Shown here piece after piece: positions 52,788-62,600 of a DNA stretch of 64,000 bases (positions within the stretch are counted from its first letter, which is position 1; every line of letters starts with the position of its first letter). Source of the stretch: Phaeodactylibacter sp. (lineage in GTDB: Bacteria > Bacteroidota > Bacteroidia > Chitinophagales > Saprospiraceae); assembly GCF_022763345.1 (NCBI RefSeq), contig NZ_JALEGS010000065.1, positions 32,948-96,947 on the forward strand, read 5' to 3'. The position numbers were made by a program, and so were the translations under genes. The notes below the pieces were generated by a model, which worked only from the letters and a program-made list of their open reading frames with translations, was not told the origin of the DNA and did no database searches.

Positions 52788-55736
52788 ATGCGATATTTTT
52801 TCTGTGTGTTACTGACCTTCAGCATGCTTTTTAGCACAAGCATTTATTTGAAAGCACAGGGTTTTGAGCGCAATTTATACGATCTCCAATCTGCTGACCT
52901 GATCACAGAGGTAGGCGGAGACACCTTTCTGATCAAAAGTGGGCTTAACCAGTTTAACCTTATCGGCAGGCATGGCGAAACGATAGAAGACATTTTTCAC
53001 AATAACAATCAACACCCGAACGATACAGAAATTGGAGAGGCCCTGCTAGACTTCAACCCCTATCCTTTAAACAACGGGGATATTGTATTTCTTTCCCATA
53101 AGGTCATAGCCTCTTCAACAGGAAAGTCAGATGTGCTTTATTTCAATTACCGGGAGGGTATAAGTAAGGATTTCACCATTCAAACCACGATATTCCTGCC
53201 TGAGTCCATATCAGGTATCAGCGCCCCGGGGTATACTCGCCTCGATGAATACACTTTTCTGAACGGCCACTTCTATTTTTCCGCTACTTTCCATACGCTG
53301 ACAGGCGAAGCGTACCCTTTATTGGTCAAAGTCAACCTGTCCGGCCAATTAGTTTGGGCCAAACCTTATCTGCTTACTTTCAGTGCCAGTGGGGCAATCT
53401 CCCGCCTTAAGGCTATACAAACGACGGGTGACGGGCGTGTGCTGTTGGCTATGGAGTACGCTGATTTTGAGTACTACCACCTGGAGGTAGATGAGGATGG
53501 AAATGAGGCAGGCGGCACCTATTTCCCGCTTTCTGTCGAGCTGTCAGGGCTGGAAGATGCCAGCAAACTTAGTTACTGGGTTCAGGAGGATGGCGGGCTC
53601 ATTATCTTAGGCAAGCCGGTTCAGGCGGGTTCGGAGGCTTGGTTTGAGTTTGATGCAAGCGGAGTGCTGCAGCATGCTTTTGCCTGGCCCTGGGCCTTGG
53701 ATTGGGACAACATCAGGGAGCGGGTAAAACCGGCAGAAGGGGGATTTATCGCTTATTACCAAACCTCCTTTCCGTGGGAGAACAACATCAAGGAGCAATG
53801 GATATACAAAGTGGACTACGCGGGTGAACGCATCTGGCAGCAGACCTATGTACCCAGGTACATCCCTGAGCTAACGGATATCGAAGTACTGGCATCTGGC
53901 AACCTTGTGTTTGCAGGAAGGCTGATTGCCACCAATACAGCGCCCTTCCCTTCTTTTATTTACAATACAGGCTACTTGTTGAAGCTGGGGCCAAAGGGCG
54001 ATTTATACGGCAGCATCTTCGAGGGGCAAACCTTCGAGGATATTGATGAGGACTGTAGCCAGTTGGTAGAAGCCCCGTTGGGCGGTTGGCTGGTCGCCTT
54101 TAGGAGCCCCCTCGATACTTTTTACGCGCTTTCTGATGCTGCGGGGCAATACGAACGCCCGGTGCTGCCGGGTACCTATGAAGCCCTTTTGTATCCACCC
54201 AGCAAATATTGGTCGGGTTGCCCGGCAGTTAACGGCTTGGCAATACAGTACGAAGACACGCTGTCCCAAAATTTTTCAGCACAGGCCATGGTAGACTGCC
54301 CTGACCTCGTTGTCAATATCTCTGCACCATTTTTACGCCGCTGTTTTGAATCCACCTATACCGTCAATTACTGCAATACCGGTACTGCCCTGGCAGAAGA
54401 TGCCTATATAGAGGTAGAACTGGATTCCGAATTGGATTATTCTTCCTCGACCCTCGTACCAAGTACGGTACTGGGGCAGGTGCTCCGCTTCAATATTGGT
54501 GACATAGACAGAGGGCAATGCGGAGAATTTAAAATCACGGTAGACGTCAACTGCGAAGGCGTTTTGCTCGGGCAGGCGCACTGCACTACCGCTACCATTT
54601 TTCCTAATACTCCCTGCGTGAGCTCATCTGCCTGGTCCGGTGCCAGCGTGGAGGTAGAAGCGCGTTGTGAGGGAGACTCTGTAGCTTTTGCAATCAGAAA
54701 TGTTGGCAGTGCACCGACTTCTGAAGCGGTGGAGTATCTGGTCATCGAAGATCAGGTCATATTGCTCGAGGGCAATGGGGGCGTCCTGAGCGAAGGAGAC
54801 TCGCTAATCATCCGGCTTTACGCCAGCGGCGCTACTTACCGCTTGGAAGCTACACAAGAGCCGAATCACCCTGGCAACAGCGCCCCAACCGCTTTCGTGG
54901 AAGGTTGCGCGGAAGACCCCTCCGCCCCAATCAGCCTGGGCTATGTTACACAGTACTGGGAAGACGATGCCGACCAATTCTTATCTATCGACTGTCAGGA
55001 GAATATCGGATCCTATGACCCCAACGACAAGCGGGCTTATCCCGGAGGCATAGAGATTGGCGGGAAGCACTATATTGAGTCGAACCAGCGAATTTCCTAC
55101 CATATCCGCTTTCAAAACACGGGTACGGACACAGCATTCACCGTAGTTATTAAAGACCCAATTGACCCAAATCTTGATTTGAGCTCCCTGAAACTGGAAG
55201 CTTCCAGCCATCCATACAGCCTTGAGATTACCCCTTTAAGGGAATTGGTTTTTACTTTCAATGACATCAAACTGGTAGATTCCCTAACCAATGAGCCGCT
55301 TTCGCATGGCTTCGTGAGTTTCAGCATTGACCAAATGCCCAATTTGCCGGAAGGCACTCAGATAGACAATCAGGCAGCTATCTTTTTCGATTTCAACCTG
55401 CCGATTTATACCAACACCTGGTTCCATGAGATCAGGGAGGATATACTAATGTCCAAGCAGATAGAGGAAGGCCCTGCCCCGACTCCAGCCCTGCCACTGC
55501 TTGTTAGCCCTAATCCTGTCCAGAACGCCGCCCGGATCGAGCTAAGCGAAGCAATGCCGGAGGGAGAGGTGCAACTGATGCTTTACGATAGCCGTGGGGT
55601 GCTTTGCCAACGTTTACAGTATACTGGCAATGTGTTGGAATTCAAGCGAAATGGCCTGGCAAATGGTTTATACTTTATCGAAGCACGTCAGGCCGGGAAA
55701 CTGCTGGGCAGAGGGAAAATTGTCGTTCAATACTAA
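52788..55736 (+). CDS. T9SS type A surface protein with DUF11/DUF7619-like domains
   Basis: About 982 residues. Signal peptide (MRYFFCVLLTFSMLFSTSIYLKAQ). Residues 25-450 look like a beta-propeller-type region with repeated 'DGRVLLAMEYADF' and 'GNLVFAGRL' strands. Residues about 520-640: DUF11-like domain with cysteine pairs (DLVVNISAPFLRRCFESTYTVNYCNTGTALAEDAYI). Residues about 760-880: NIGSYDPNDKRAYPGG and ISYHIRFQNTGTDTAFTVVIKDPIDPNLDLSSL, a signature common in T9SS cargo. The last 80 residues are a T9SS type A sorting domain ending KIVVQY. Start chosen at ATG 52788 after the promoter. It is followed at 12 nt by the small protein gene. Confidence 0.88.
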   Translation: MRYFFCVLLTFSMLFSTSIYLKAQGFERNLYDLQSADLITEVGGDTFLIKSGLNQFNLIGRHGETIEDIFHNNNQHPNDTEIGEALLDFNPYPLNNGDIVFLSHKVIASSTGKSDVLYFNYREGISKDFTIQTTIFLPESISGISAPGYTRLDEYTFLNGHFYFSATFHTLTGEAYPLLVKVNLSGQLVWAKPYLLTFSASGAISRLKAIQTTGDGRVLLAMEYADFEYYHLEVDEDGNEAGGTYFPLSVELSGLEDASKLSYWVQEDGGLIILGKPVQAGSEAWFEFDASGVLQHAFAWPWALDWDNIRERVKPAEGGFIAYYQTSFPWENNIKEQWIYKVDYAGERIWQQTYVPRYIPELTDIEVLASGNLVFAGRLIATNTAPFPSFIYNTGYLLKLGPKGDLYGSIFEGQTFEDIDEDCSQLVEAPLGGWLVAFRSPLDTFYALSDAAGQYERPVLPGTYEALLYPPSKYWSGCPAVNGLAIQYEDTLSQNFSAQAMVDCPDLVVNISAPFLRRCFESTYTVNYCNTGTALAEDAYIEVELDSELDYSSSTLVPSTVLGQVLRFNIGDIDRGQCGEFKITVDVNCEGVLLGQAHCTTATIFPNTPCVSSSAWSGASVEVEARCEGDSVAFAIRNVGSAPTSEAVEYLVIEDQVILLEGNGGVLSEGDSLIIRLYASGATYRLEATQEPNHPGNSAPTAFVEGCAEDPSAPISLGYVTQYWEDDADQFLSIDCQENIGSYDPNDKRAYPGGIEIGGKHYIESNQRISYHIRFQNTGTDTAFTVVIKDPIDPNLDLSSLKLEASSHPYSLEITPLRELVFTFNDIKLVDSLTNEPLSHGFVSFSIDQMPNLPEGTQIDNQAAIFFDFNLPIYTNTWFHEIREDILMSKQIEEGPAPTPALPLLVSPNPVQNAARIELSEAMPEGEVQLMLYDSRGVLCQRLQYTGNVLEFKRNGLANGLYFIEARQAGKLLGRGKIVVQY

Positions 55737-55748
55737 ATACAAGACTGC

Positions 55749-55997
55749 ATGAAACCAATACAAGAGCAGCGAGTGAAGTGGGACGTGTTAACGGATCCCA
55801 AAACCATAGACTTGCCCCTGTATGAAGAGGACTTCCCTGTCACCTTGCAGGTTTTTTATGGCCCCGGCCAACTTGTGCGGGAAGCGGTATTTGAAAAGCC
55901 ACCTGTGCTGTTGAGCGGGGGCCTGCAGCCGGGGCGCTACCGCTGTGTGGTGCTAAGCCATGGGACTCAATTGTTTTCTAAAATGATAACTTGTTAA
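55749..55997 (+). CDS. Small protein resembling a free-standing T9SS sorting domain
   Basis: 82 residues, no signal peptide. Its second half (FPVTLQVFYGPGQLVREAVFEKPPVLLSGGLQPGRYRCVVLSHGTQLFSKMITC) lines up with the last 60 residues of the preceding T9SS protein: same strand-turn order, 'GL-x-x-G-x-Y' turn and terminal basic strand. It lies 12 nt after that gene and 12 nt before a lipoprotein gene, so it is an operon member. Alternative explanations are a remnant of a degraded cargo gene or an unrelated beta protein. Function unknown. Confidence 0.6.
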   Translation: MKPIQEQRVKWDVLTDPKTIDLPLYEEDFPVTLQVFYGPGQLVREAVFEKPPVLLSGGLQPGRYRCVVLSHGTQLFSKMITC

Positions 55998-56009
55998 ATA
56001 TTAATTGCG

Positions 56010-57092
56010 ATGAAATACTTTGCTTTACCCTTTTTTTTGTTTCTGGCACTGCTTACCTCTTGTGAGCAGGACAATGATGCCATTCCAACCGTTGATACTC
56101 CTACCTACACGCAGGACAATATTTTTGGCTGCGACCAATTTGAAGTCATGGAGCTTGAGGAAGGCTTTATAAGCAATGAACAGCCTGAGCTGGAGGTTTT
56201 TCATGAGTTTTTTGTGGTTGAAAACCGCGAAGGGCTGATCATCAAAGATGGCTTTAATGGCCCCACCCTGCAAACCCACAAAATGGAGGTGAATAACCTG
56301 GAGATATTCAACGGCAAGCTGATGATCTGTGCGGACGAAGGGCTCTTTCGCCTGAATGCTACCGGGGAAATAGATACGGTCACCGAACAGCGCTGTTACG
56401 ATATGGCCCTCGATGGGCAGGGCCGTTTGATGCTGCAAGGAACCTTTGGAGACCCTAGCCTTGGGTCTTCTTACGGTATTCATGAGTTCAGGAACAATAC
56501 CATTACGCCCTTTGCCCCGCGCCCCGGCTTTTTCGACTGTGCATCTGTCAAACTGGAAGCGGGAAGCGGGCAGTGGTTATATGGTATTAGCTGTAGTAAT
56601 GAAATTGCAGCCTATGAAAACGGGGTGATTCGCGCCGGGCTGGATAACAATACAGCCCCTCTGTTTTCGCCCCCATCCAGCTGGTTGCTCTATGTTTACT
56701 ACGACGGCGGGCTGATTGCCTTCACACTGGATGTTTCAAACACTTTCCGGATGTATAAACTGTCCGGTACAGAATGGCTGCCGCTTTATGACCTACAACA
56801 GGAAACGCCAGAGGTAGATGACGAGCTGCTCCGCGAAGTACTGCTCTATCCAGATGAAAACACCTTCGCCCACGATGGCTTTCTCTACACCTTTGGTGGT
56901 GGTGGAGGTGACCAAAGGCCTACGATCGCCCGCTTTGATGTGTCAGGCAATGATCAAAAAGACTGGGAGGATATCGAGTTGATACAAATTCCGGGCTTGC
57001 GCTCGAGGGATATTATTGACATCGTGCTCGCCAGCGATGGTACAGCGTATGCAGTGATGATTGGAGGAGAGGTGGTGAAAATGAGCTGTTAG
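56010..57092 (+). CDS. Lipoprotein, function unknown
   Basis: 360 residues with a lipoprotein signal (MKYFALPFFLFLALLTSCEQDND; lipobox LLTSC, Cys about 18). The mature part has repeated strand-rich units with Asp-Gly turns (FNGKLMICADEGLFRLNATGEIDTVTEQ, MALDGQGRLMLQGTFGDP, YYDGGLIAFTLDVSNTFRMYKLSGTEW, IDIVLASDGTAYAVMIGGEVVKM), which suggests a beta-propeller. Third gene of the group starting with the T9SS protein at 52788. No catalytic motif seen. Confidence 0.75.
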   Translation: MKYFALPFFLFLALLTSCEQDNDAIPTVDTPTYTQDNIFGCDQFEVMELEEGFISNEQPELEVFHEFFVVENREGLIIKDGFNGPTLQTHKMEVNNLEIFNGKLMICADEGLFRLNATGEIDTVTEQRCYDMALDGQGRLMLQGTFGDPSLGSSYGIHEFRNNTITPFAPRPGFFDCASVKLEAGSGQWLYGISCSNEIAAYENGVIRAGLDNNTAPLFSPPSSWLLYVYYDGGLIAFTLDVSNTFRMYKLSGTEWLPLYDLQQETPEVDDELLREVLLYPDENTFAHDGFLYTFGGGGGDQRPTIARFDVSGNDQKDWEDIELIQIPGLRSRDIIDIVLASDGTAYAVMIGGEVVKMSC

Positions 57093-57311
57093 GAAGCCCT
57101 CCAATGACCTGAGTAAGTCTTGTTTGAAATAAAGAGCTATTGGCAATCCGAATCGGGAGCAAAACCATACTAAAACCTTGAACCAGGTTAGGGTTTCCCC
57201 CTTTGTGCTGCACTTGCTGAATTTTTTTGCCCAAAAGTGAAAGAAAACCGAAAAGGCCGCGTAGTACCCACAACAGCCTCAAACAACAATCACCACAAAA
57301 AACATTCAGCC

Positions 57312-58193
57312 ATGAAAAAGCAAATTTTGAAATCCATGATGTTATCCACGCTTTTGATCAGTACGGTCTTCTTCTTCACCCAATGTGAGTCGGAAGTCAA
57401 CGGCACCTCCCCCGAAGACCTCTCCGTTATTGAAAACCGGGATGCAGCCACTGACGTAACTGCGGACCAATGCGCCTGCCTGAAGGAGCAGTTCCCGGTA
57501 GAAGCCCTTTCTGAAGCTGAAGCGCAGGCCCTGACTTTTATGCGGGAAGAGGAAAAGCTCGCGCGGGACGTCTACCTGTACCTCTACAACCGGTGGGAAA
57601 CCCGAATCTTCTCCAATATCGCGCAGTCCGAGCAGCGGCATATGGCCTCCGTGCTCTGCCTGATCGAAAAATACGAACTGCAAGACCCGGTCGGCAGCAA
57701 CCCCGCCGGCGTGTTCCAAAATGAGAACCTGCAGGCGCTTTACACCACGCTCACAGAGACGGGCAGCGAAAGCCTGGAAGCTGCCTTCATCGTAGGTGCG
57801 ACCATCGAAGACCTCGATATCAATGACCTGAATATGGAAATTGCAGCAGCGGACAACGAAGACCTCATCGCCGTATTCAACGAGCTCAACCGGGGCTCCC
57901 GCAACCACCTGCGTGGCTTTATGAAGAACCTCACCAATATCGGTGCCACCTATGCCCCTCAGTACATCAGCGCCGAATTGTTTGAAGAAATCACCAGCAG
58001 CGAGACCGAGCGCGGCAGCGACCTGAATGCAATCTGCGGTATTCAAACCGGTAATGGCAACGGCACTTGTGGTGGTACCGGGCAACAACAGGGCGGCAAT
58101 GGCAACGGCAGCGGTACCTGCGATGGCACGGGCGGGCAGCAGGGCAATGGCAATAACGGCGGCGGTAAAGGTAACGGCAAAGGCGGCCACTAA
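57312..58193 (+). CDS. DUF2202 (ferritin-like) lipoprotein with Gly/Asn-rich tail
   Basis: About 293 residues. Lipoprotein signal with FFTQC at the end (Cys about 25). Residues about 70-215 form the DUF2202 ferritin-like helical bundle: LSEAEAQALTFMREEEKLARDVYLYLYNRW, NIAQSEQRHMASVLCLIEKYEL, LNMEIAAADNEDLIAVFNELNRGSRNHLRGFMKNL, with paired Glu and His metal-type ligands. The last about 50 residues are Gly/Asn/Gln repeats with Cys (GNGNGTCGGTGQQQGG). A metal-binding or oxidative function is inferred. The frame is open to 57237, but ATG 57312 precedes the signal peptide. A terminator follows. Confidence 0.87.
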   Translation: MKKQILKSMMLSTLLISTVFFFTQCESEVNGTSPEDLSVIENRDAATDVTADQCACLKEQFPVEALSEAEAQALTFMREEEKLARDVYLYLYNRWETRIFSNIAQSEQRHMASVLCLIEKYELQDPVGSNPAGVFQNENLQALYTTLTETGSESLEAAFIVGATIEDLDINDLNMEIAAADNEDLIAVFNELNRGSRNHLRGFMKNLTNIGATYAPQYISAELFEEITSSETERGSDLNAICGIQTGNGNGTCGGTGQQQGGNGNGSGTCDGTGGQQGNGNNGGGKGNGKGGH

Positions 58194-58214
58194 AAAAACC
58201 ATCAATTATAACAT

Positions 58215-58265
58215 CAACCTCCTGGCCTTCTGTTTGATAAAGCCGGGAGGTTGGCTTATTTTTCA
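58215..58265 (+). terminator. Rho-independent terminator after the DUF2202 gene
   Basis: 58215-58226 pairs with 58242-58253 (12 bp with one G-U), loop of about 15 nt, followed by GCTTATTTTT. It separates the DUF2202 gene from the downstream sigma-factor gene. Confidence 0.8.
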
Positions 58266-58286
58266 CCTTATTACTGACCGGGCTCC

Positions 58287-58883
58287 ATGCTAATCGCCAG
58301 CAAAAAATGCAACGAACTCACTGACCAGGAAGTAGTCGCCCGCGCCCTCCGGGAAGTCGACTACTTTTCCTGTCTGTACGAACGCTACGAGCCGGCTCTA
58401 CTGCGCTACGTACGCCGCATCACCGGAGCAGGCCGGGATGGTGCAGAGGACATTCTGCAGGAGGCATTCATCAAAATCTGGCGCAATCTGAGAGGGTACG
58501 ACCCTGGCATGAAGCTAAGCAGCTGGCTGTACCGAATTGTACATAACGAAGCTATTTCCGCCCTGCGCAGGCAAACTTCATTTGGCAAAAACAGGACGGT
58601 GGACTGGGCAGACGCAGATCCCCTCTTGCTGCACTCCCTTCTCAGCGAGGTGGAAACAGAAGAAAAGAACATCCCAGCCGAACAGCTCCATCACTGGATC
58701 AGCCAACTCCCCCAAAAATACCGGGAAGTCATTCTCCTGCGTTACTTTGAAGAACTCGATTACGAAGCCATCTCCGATGTTTTGCAAATTCCGGAAGGCA
58801 CCGTAGCCACCCGCCTCAACCGGGCACGGAAAGCACTCGAAAAAACGGCACGTGCCACTCCCGCCCCTAACCAGAAAAAATAA
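58287..58883 (+). CDS. ECF-type RNA polymerase sigma factor
   Basis: 198 residues with canonical regions: region 2 YFSCLYERYEPALLRYVRRITGAGRDGAEDILQEAFIKIWRNLRGYDPGMKLSSWLYRIVHNEAISALRR, and region 4 ISQLPQKYREVILLRYFEELDYEAISDVLQIPEGTVATRLNRARKALEK. It is closer to the classic ECF family than the copy at 16548. It lies 4 nt upstream of a membrane protein gene that probably acts as partner, and 93 bp after the DUF2202 lipoprotein gene, separated by a terminator. Confidence 0.93.
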   Translation: MLIASKKCNELTDQEVVARALREVDYFSCLYERYEPALLRYVRRITGAGRDGAEDILQEAFIKIWRNLRGYDPGMKLSSWLYRIVHNEAISALRRQTSFGKNRTVDWADADPLLLHSLLSEVETEEKNIPAEQLHHWISQLPQKYREVILLRYFEELDYEAISDVLQIPEGTVATRLNRARKALEKTARATPAPNQKK

Positions 58884-58887
58884 GGCC

Positions 58888-59616
58888 ATGAATACTGCTC
58901 ATAAACTTGTGGAACAGATCAAATCCCGGCACTTAAAGCCACGCCCCCAATGGCAGTACACTGCACTCAAGTGGGCGGTATGGACCGGTTTTGGGCTCAC
59001 TGTTCTCATTGGCGCACTGGCATTTTCGGTCATCCTGTTCACCATTCAGCAGGTCGACTTCCGCTTGCTGCAGCACTTTGGGCACTCCTGGCTCGAAGGG
59101 CTCCTCAGCCTGTTGCCTTTGGTATGGATTACTTTCCTGGCTTTGGCCCTGCTGCTGTCTATGTACACCCTGCGCTATTCCGAACGGGGCTACAAATTCA
59201 CCCTGGCCCGGCTGGCCGGCTACAGCACAGCTTTTAGCATACTACTGGGCACGGCTTTCTTCATCAGCGGTGGCGCACAGCAGCTTGAGCAGGCATTTGC
59301 CATCCGGGTAGACCTCTATCAGAGCGTACAGGAAAAAAAGGAGCAGCTTTGGAACCGCCCTGAGGAAGGCTACCTGAGCGGCACCATCGTCACCGTTACA
59401 CCGGAGGCTCTGCAACTGGAAGACTTCGACGGGCAAACCTGGACGATTGGCTACGCCAACGCCGATTGGCCACCCCGCATACAACTGGAGCCGGGTGAGC
59501 AAGTCAAGCTCAGCGGCGAAAAAACAGGTGCAGCCTGGTTTGAAGCTACCTTCATCCGACCCTGGGGCGGGCAACCGCTCAACGGGCCACGCTCCAAAAT
59601 GAGCCCAAAGGAATAA
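58888..59616 (+). CDS. Membrane protein, possible anti-sigma partner
   Basis: About 242 residues. A short cytoplasmic N-terminus (NTAHKLVEQIKSRHLKPRPQWQYTA) is followed by three membrane helices (WTGFGLTVLIGALAFSVILFTI; LLSLLPLVWITFLALALLLSM; STAFSILLGTAFFISG) and a periplasmic beta-rich C-terminus (GTIVTVTPEALQLEDFDGQTWTIGY). Position 4 nt after an ECF sigma gene and this layout make an anti-sigma/sensor function likely, but no anti-sigma motif is visible. The ATG at 58888 is chosen because the upstream in-frame codons overlap the sigma gene. Confidence 0.75.
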   Translation: MNTAHKLVEQIKSRHLKPRPQWQYTALKWAVWTGFGLTVLIGALAFSVILFTIQQVDFRLLQHFGHSWLEGLLSLLPLVWITFLALALLLSMYTLRYSERGYKFTLARLAGYSTAFSILLGTAFFISGGAQQLEQAFAIRVDLYQSVQEKKEQLWNRPEEGYLSGTIVTVTPEALQLEDFDGQTWTIGYANADWPPRIQLEPGEQVKLSGEKTGAAWFEATFIRPWGGQPLNGPRSKMSPKE

Positions 59617-59622
59617 TTCTTA

Positions 59623-59657
59623 TTTGTCTGGTTTCTGCTGCAACCTCCTTACCTTTG
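59623..59657 (+). promoter_or_regulatory. Bacteroidota-type promoter of the SNF2 gene
   Basis: TTTG at 59623-59626 and TACCTTTG at 59650-59657 with a 23-bp spacer (upper end of the accepted range). A further feature is AAGGAG at 59672-59677, a strong Shine-Dalgarno sequence 8 nt before the GTG start, unusual for this phylum. Confidence 0.6.
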
Positions 59658-59685
59658 CGCAAAATTTGGAAAAGGAGCAATTCAC

Positions 59686-62600
59686 GTGGCGAAGGAACTT
59701 TCTTATCAAGACCGGAAAAGAGTCATCAGCGAACTCCCCCATGATACCTACTGGGTACTGGGCGTAGTGAGCATTTACGGATACCCCCTGGCTAACTACA
59801 GCATCGAAAAAGCCCTGGACAAGGCTGGGTTCCGCCCCGAATCTCAGCGGACAGTGACGCATACCTTCGTGCGCAACCAATTGCGGTGGCTGCAGGAAAA
59901 CGGCTACATTGACTACGAGTACAAAGACCCCTTCACCAAACCGGAATGGCGGGATGTGGCCGCCCGGCACTTCTTCCTCAACGCCGGCAAAACCCTCAAC
60001 CGCATCATCAGTCAGCTGCGGCGGGAAGAACGCCTAGACCGCCCGGTCTACTCCTTCCGCATGCAGGAAGCCGAGCTCCAACGGCAGTTCAAGAAACTCC
60101 GCCTGCTGCTCTTCGAAAAGAGCTACTACGACTACAGCCACCTGGCCGAACAGCTCAACAGCAACTTTACCTTCGACGAAAAGCAAAAACAACAAACCCT
60201 AAAGGCCACCCTCTCGAACTTCCTGCCGCTCGACCCCGACTTCATCCTGGCGCTGCCTGCTCCTTTCCACGGCGAAGCCTGCCATTACATCTTCCACCAT
60301 CCGCACCTTTGGGAAGGGGCTACCGCGCAGGATTTCAATAAATTGCTCAAGGCTCTGCTTCAGGAAACGCCCCGCCGGGAGGACTACTTCGAAATGCACT
60401 ATTCGACCAATCTGGCCATGCAGGGCATAACCCGGGAAAGCCTGACGGAAGCGCTCCCTTTCCTGGATCGAACCCACCATTGGTATGGCTTGCAGGCGAT
60501 GAAGGCCCTGCTCCAGGGCAATATCGAAAGTGCCGGCGACCACTTCAAAAACCTGTCGCCCAAAGCCCGCCAATCACTGCACAATGACTTTTGGGGCGCC
60601 ATGTTCCTGGTCTGGCAGTGTCGCCACCAAAACATGAAAGGGCTGGAAGTATTGCGCCAAATGAACCAGAAGGTGGAATCCAGCTTCCTACCGGGCATTT
60701 TTAATGCGCTGCGGGTCTTTTTCCACTTCATGCTGGAAGATGAAGACGTGGCAATCGAAGGGCTCCAACAATGCGCCCGCACTTCCACCCACCCTATAGA
60801 GCTCCTGTTTGTGCTCTGGGTCGCCTACTGGATTGGGGCAGAGCTGGACATGCAAATGGCAGACGAACTCCACGCTGTTTTCCCACTATGGGAACAAGCT
60901 GAGCTGAAGTGGATGTGCGGTGAAATGGCCAACGCCCTTGCCCTCGTCTTCCCCGACCACCCTAAACGTCGCGAGTGGGAAGTCCTCGCCCGCTATTATC
61001 AGGACGATATGGGCTTCCAGTACCTCATAGAACTACTGCCCCGCCAATCGGCATGGGAGCGCATCCTCAATTCCCTTGATGCCCTTAGCAACGGCAGCAG
61101 TGACAACCACTACCCACCCGGTAGCACCCGCCTGGTCTGGTTTGTGGATTTCGAAAAACGGGAACTGCAGCCCAAAGAGCAAAAGCGCAGCAAGCGCAAC
61201 AGCTGGTCAGCCGGCCGAAAAGTCACCATCAACGATCTCTACGAAGGCAAAGTGGATAGCCTTACCGAGGAAGACCAACGGGTACTCGATGCCGTCACCT
61301 CCGCTTACGATAACCGCTCTAACCCCATGTTTTACTATGGGCCCGACGACCTCCGCCTGGACTTCGATCACGCCCTGTACCAGCTGACCAACCACCCTTT
61401 CGTTTTTCTGGAAGGCAAGAACGAAATCCCGGTTGAACTGGTCCGCTCCAAGCCGGAGCTGCTGATCACGGAAGAAGGCGGCCAACTCCGCGTCCATTTC
61501 CGGCCCGTAACCAAATCCGGCACCTACGTCACAGAAAAAGAAACCCCTACCCGATACCGGATTTACAAGCTCAACGACGAAGAGCGGAAGGTTGCCAAAC
61601 TCATTGGCCGCGGAGCACTGATGCCGGAAGAAGCCCGCCCGCAGATGGAGCGGATCACCCAACAACTACAGGGGCGCATACAGGTACAATCCCCCAAGAC
61701 CATGATGGAAGAAGGGCTGGAATCCATGACCGGCGACCCCATGCCCTGCCTGCACCTCCTGCCTTTCGGCGAAGGCTTTAAGCTCGAATTTTATGTCAAG
61801 CCGCTAAGGGAAGAGGCCCACTACTTCAAACCGGGCGAAGGGCTGGCTACACGCATCCTCAGCACAAAAGAAGGGCGGGTAGCCTGCGAGCGCCGGCTCG
61901 ACAAAGAGCGGGCACTGGCAGCAGAAGTCATTGCGGCCTGTCCCACCCTGGCAGAACAGCCGGCTCAGAGCTACGAATGGCAAATCGAAGACACGAGAGC
62001 CTGCCTGCAAATCCTCCTCGAATTGCACCCTTTGCGGGAAGCAGGCCAAATCAAAATGGAATTTCCAAAGGGGGAAAAAGTCAAGCTGCTGGGCATTACC
62101 AGTACCGACCAGTTGTCGGTGCGCATTCAGGAGGAGTCCAACTGGTTTGCCGTGGATGGCACCCTTAAACTGGATGAAGAGGAAATCCTGCAGTTTCAGC
62201 AACTCCTCGACCATGTCCGCGAGGACGACAGCCCCTTTGTTGAACTCGGCGAAGGGACCTTCATTGCCCTCACCGAAACCTTCAGGGAGCGCCTTCGCGA
62301 ACTGGATGGCTTGCTCCAAATGCGGGGGCAACAATACGAGCTCAATCCACTGGCCGGGCTCCGCATTGATGAGCTCGCCGGGGAGCTGGCTGAATTGGAA
62401 GCCGATCAGAGCTGGGCTAAAAGCATGCAGCGTATCCAACAGGCACAGCGCATCCGTCCGCGAGTGCCCAATACTTTTCAGGCCGATCTGCGCGCCTATC
62501 AGAAAGAAGGCTTCCGGTGGATGATGCGGCTGGCGGAATGGGGCGTCGGCGGTTGCCTGGCCGATGACATGGGCTTGGGTAAGACTGTACAAGCGCTGGC

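Noticed and set aside
57342..58205. 287-codon minus-strand open frame opposite the DUF2202 gene
   Set aside because: Alanine/valine-rich shadow of the repeat-rich tail with no family features.
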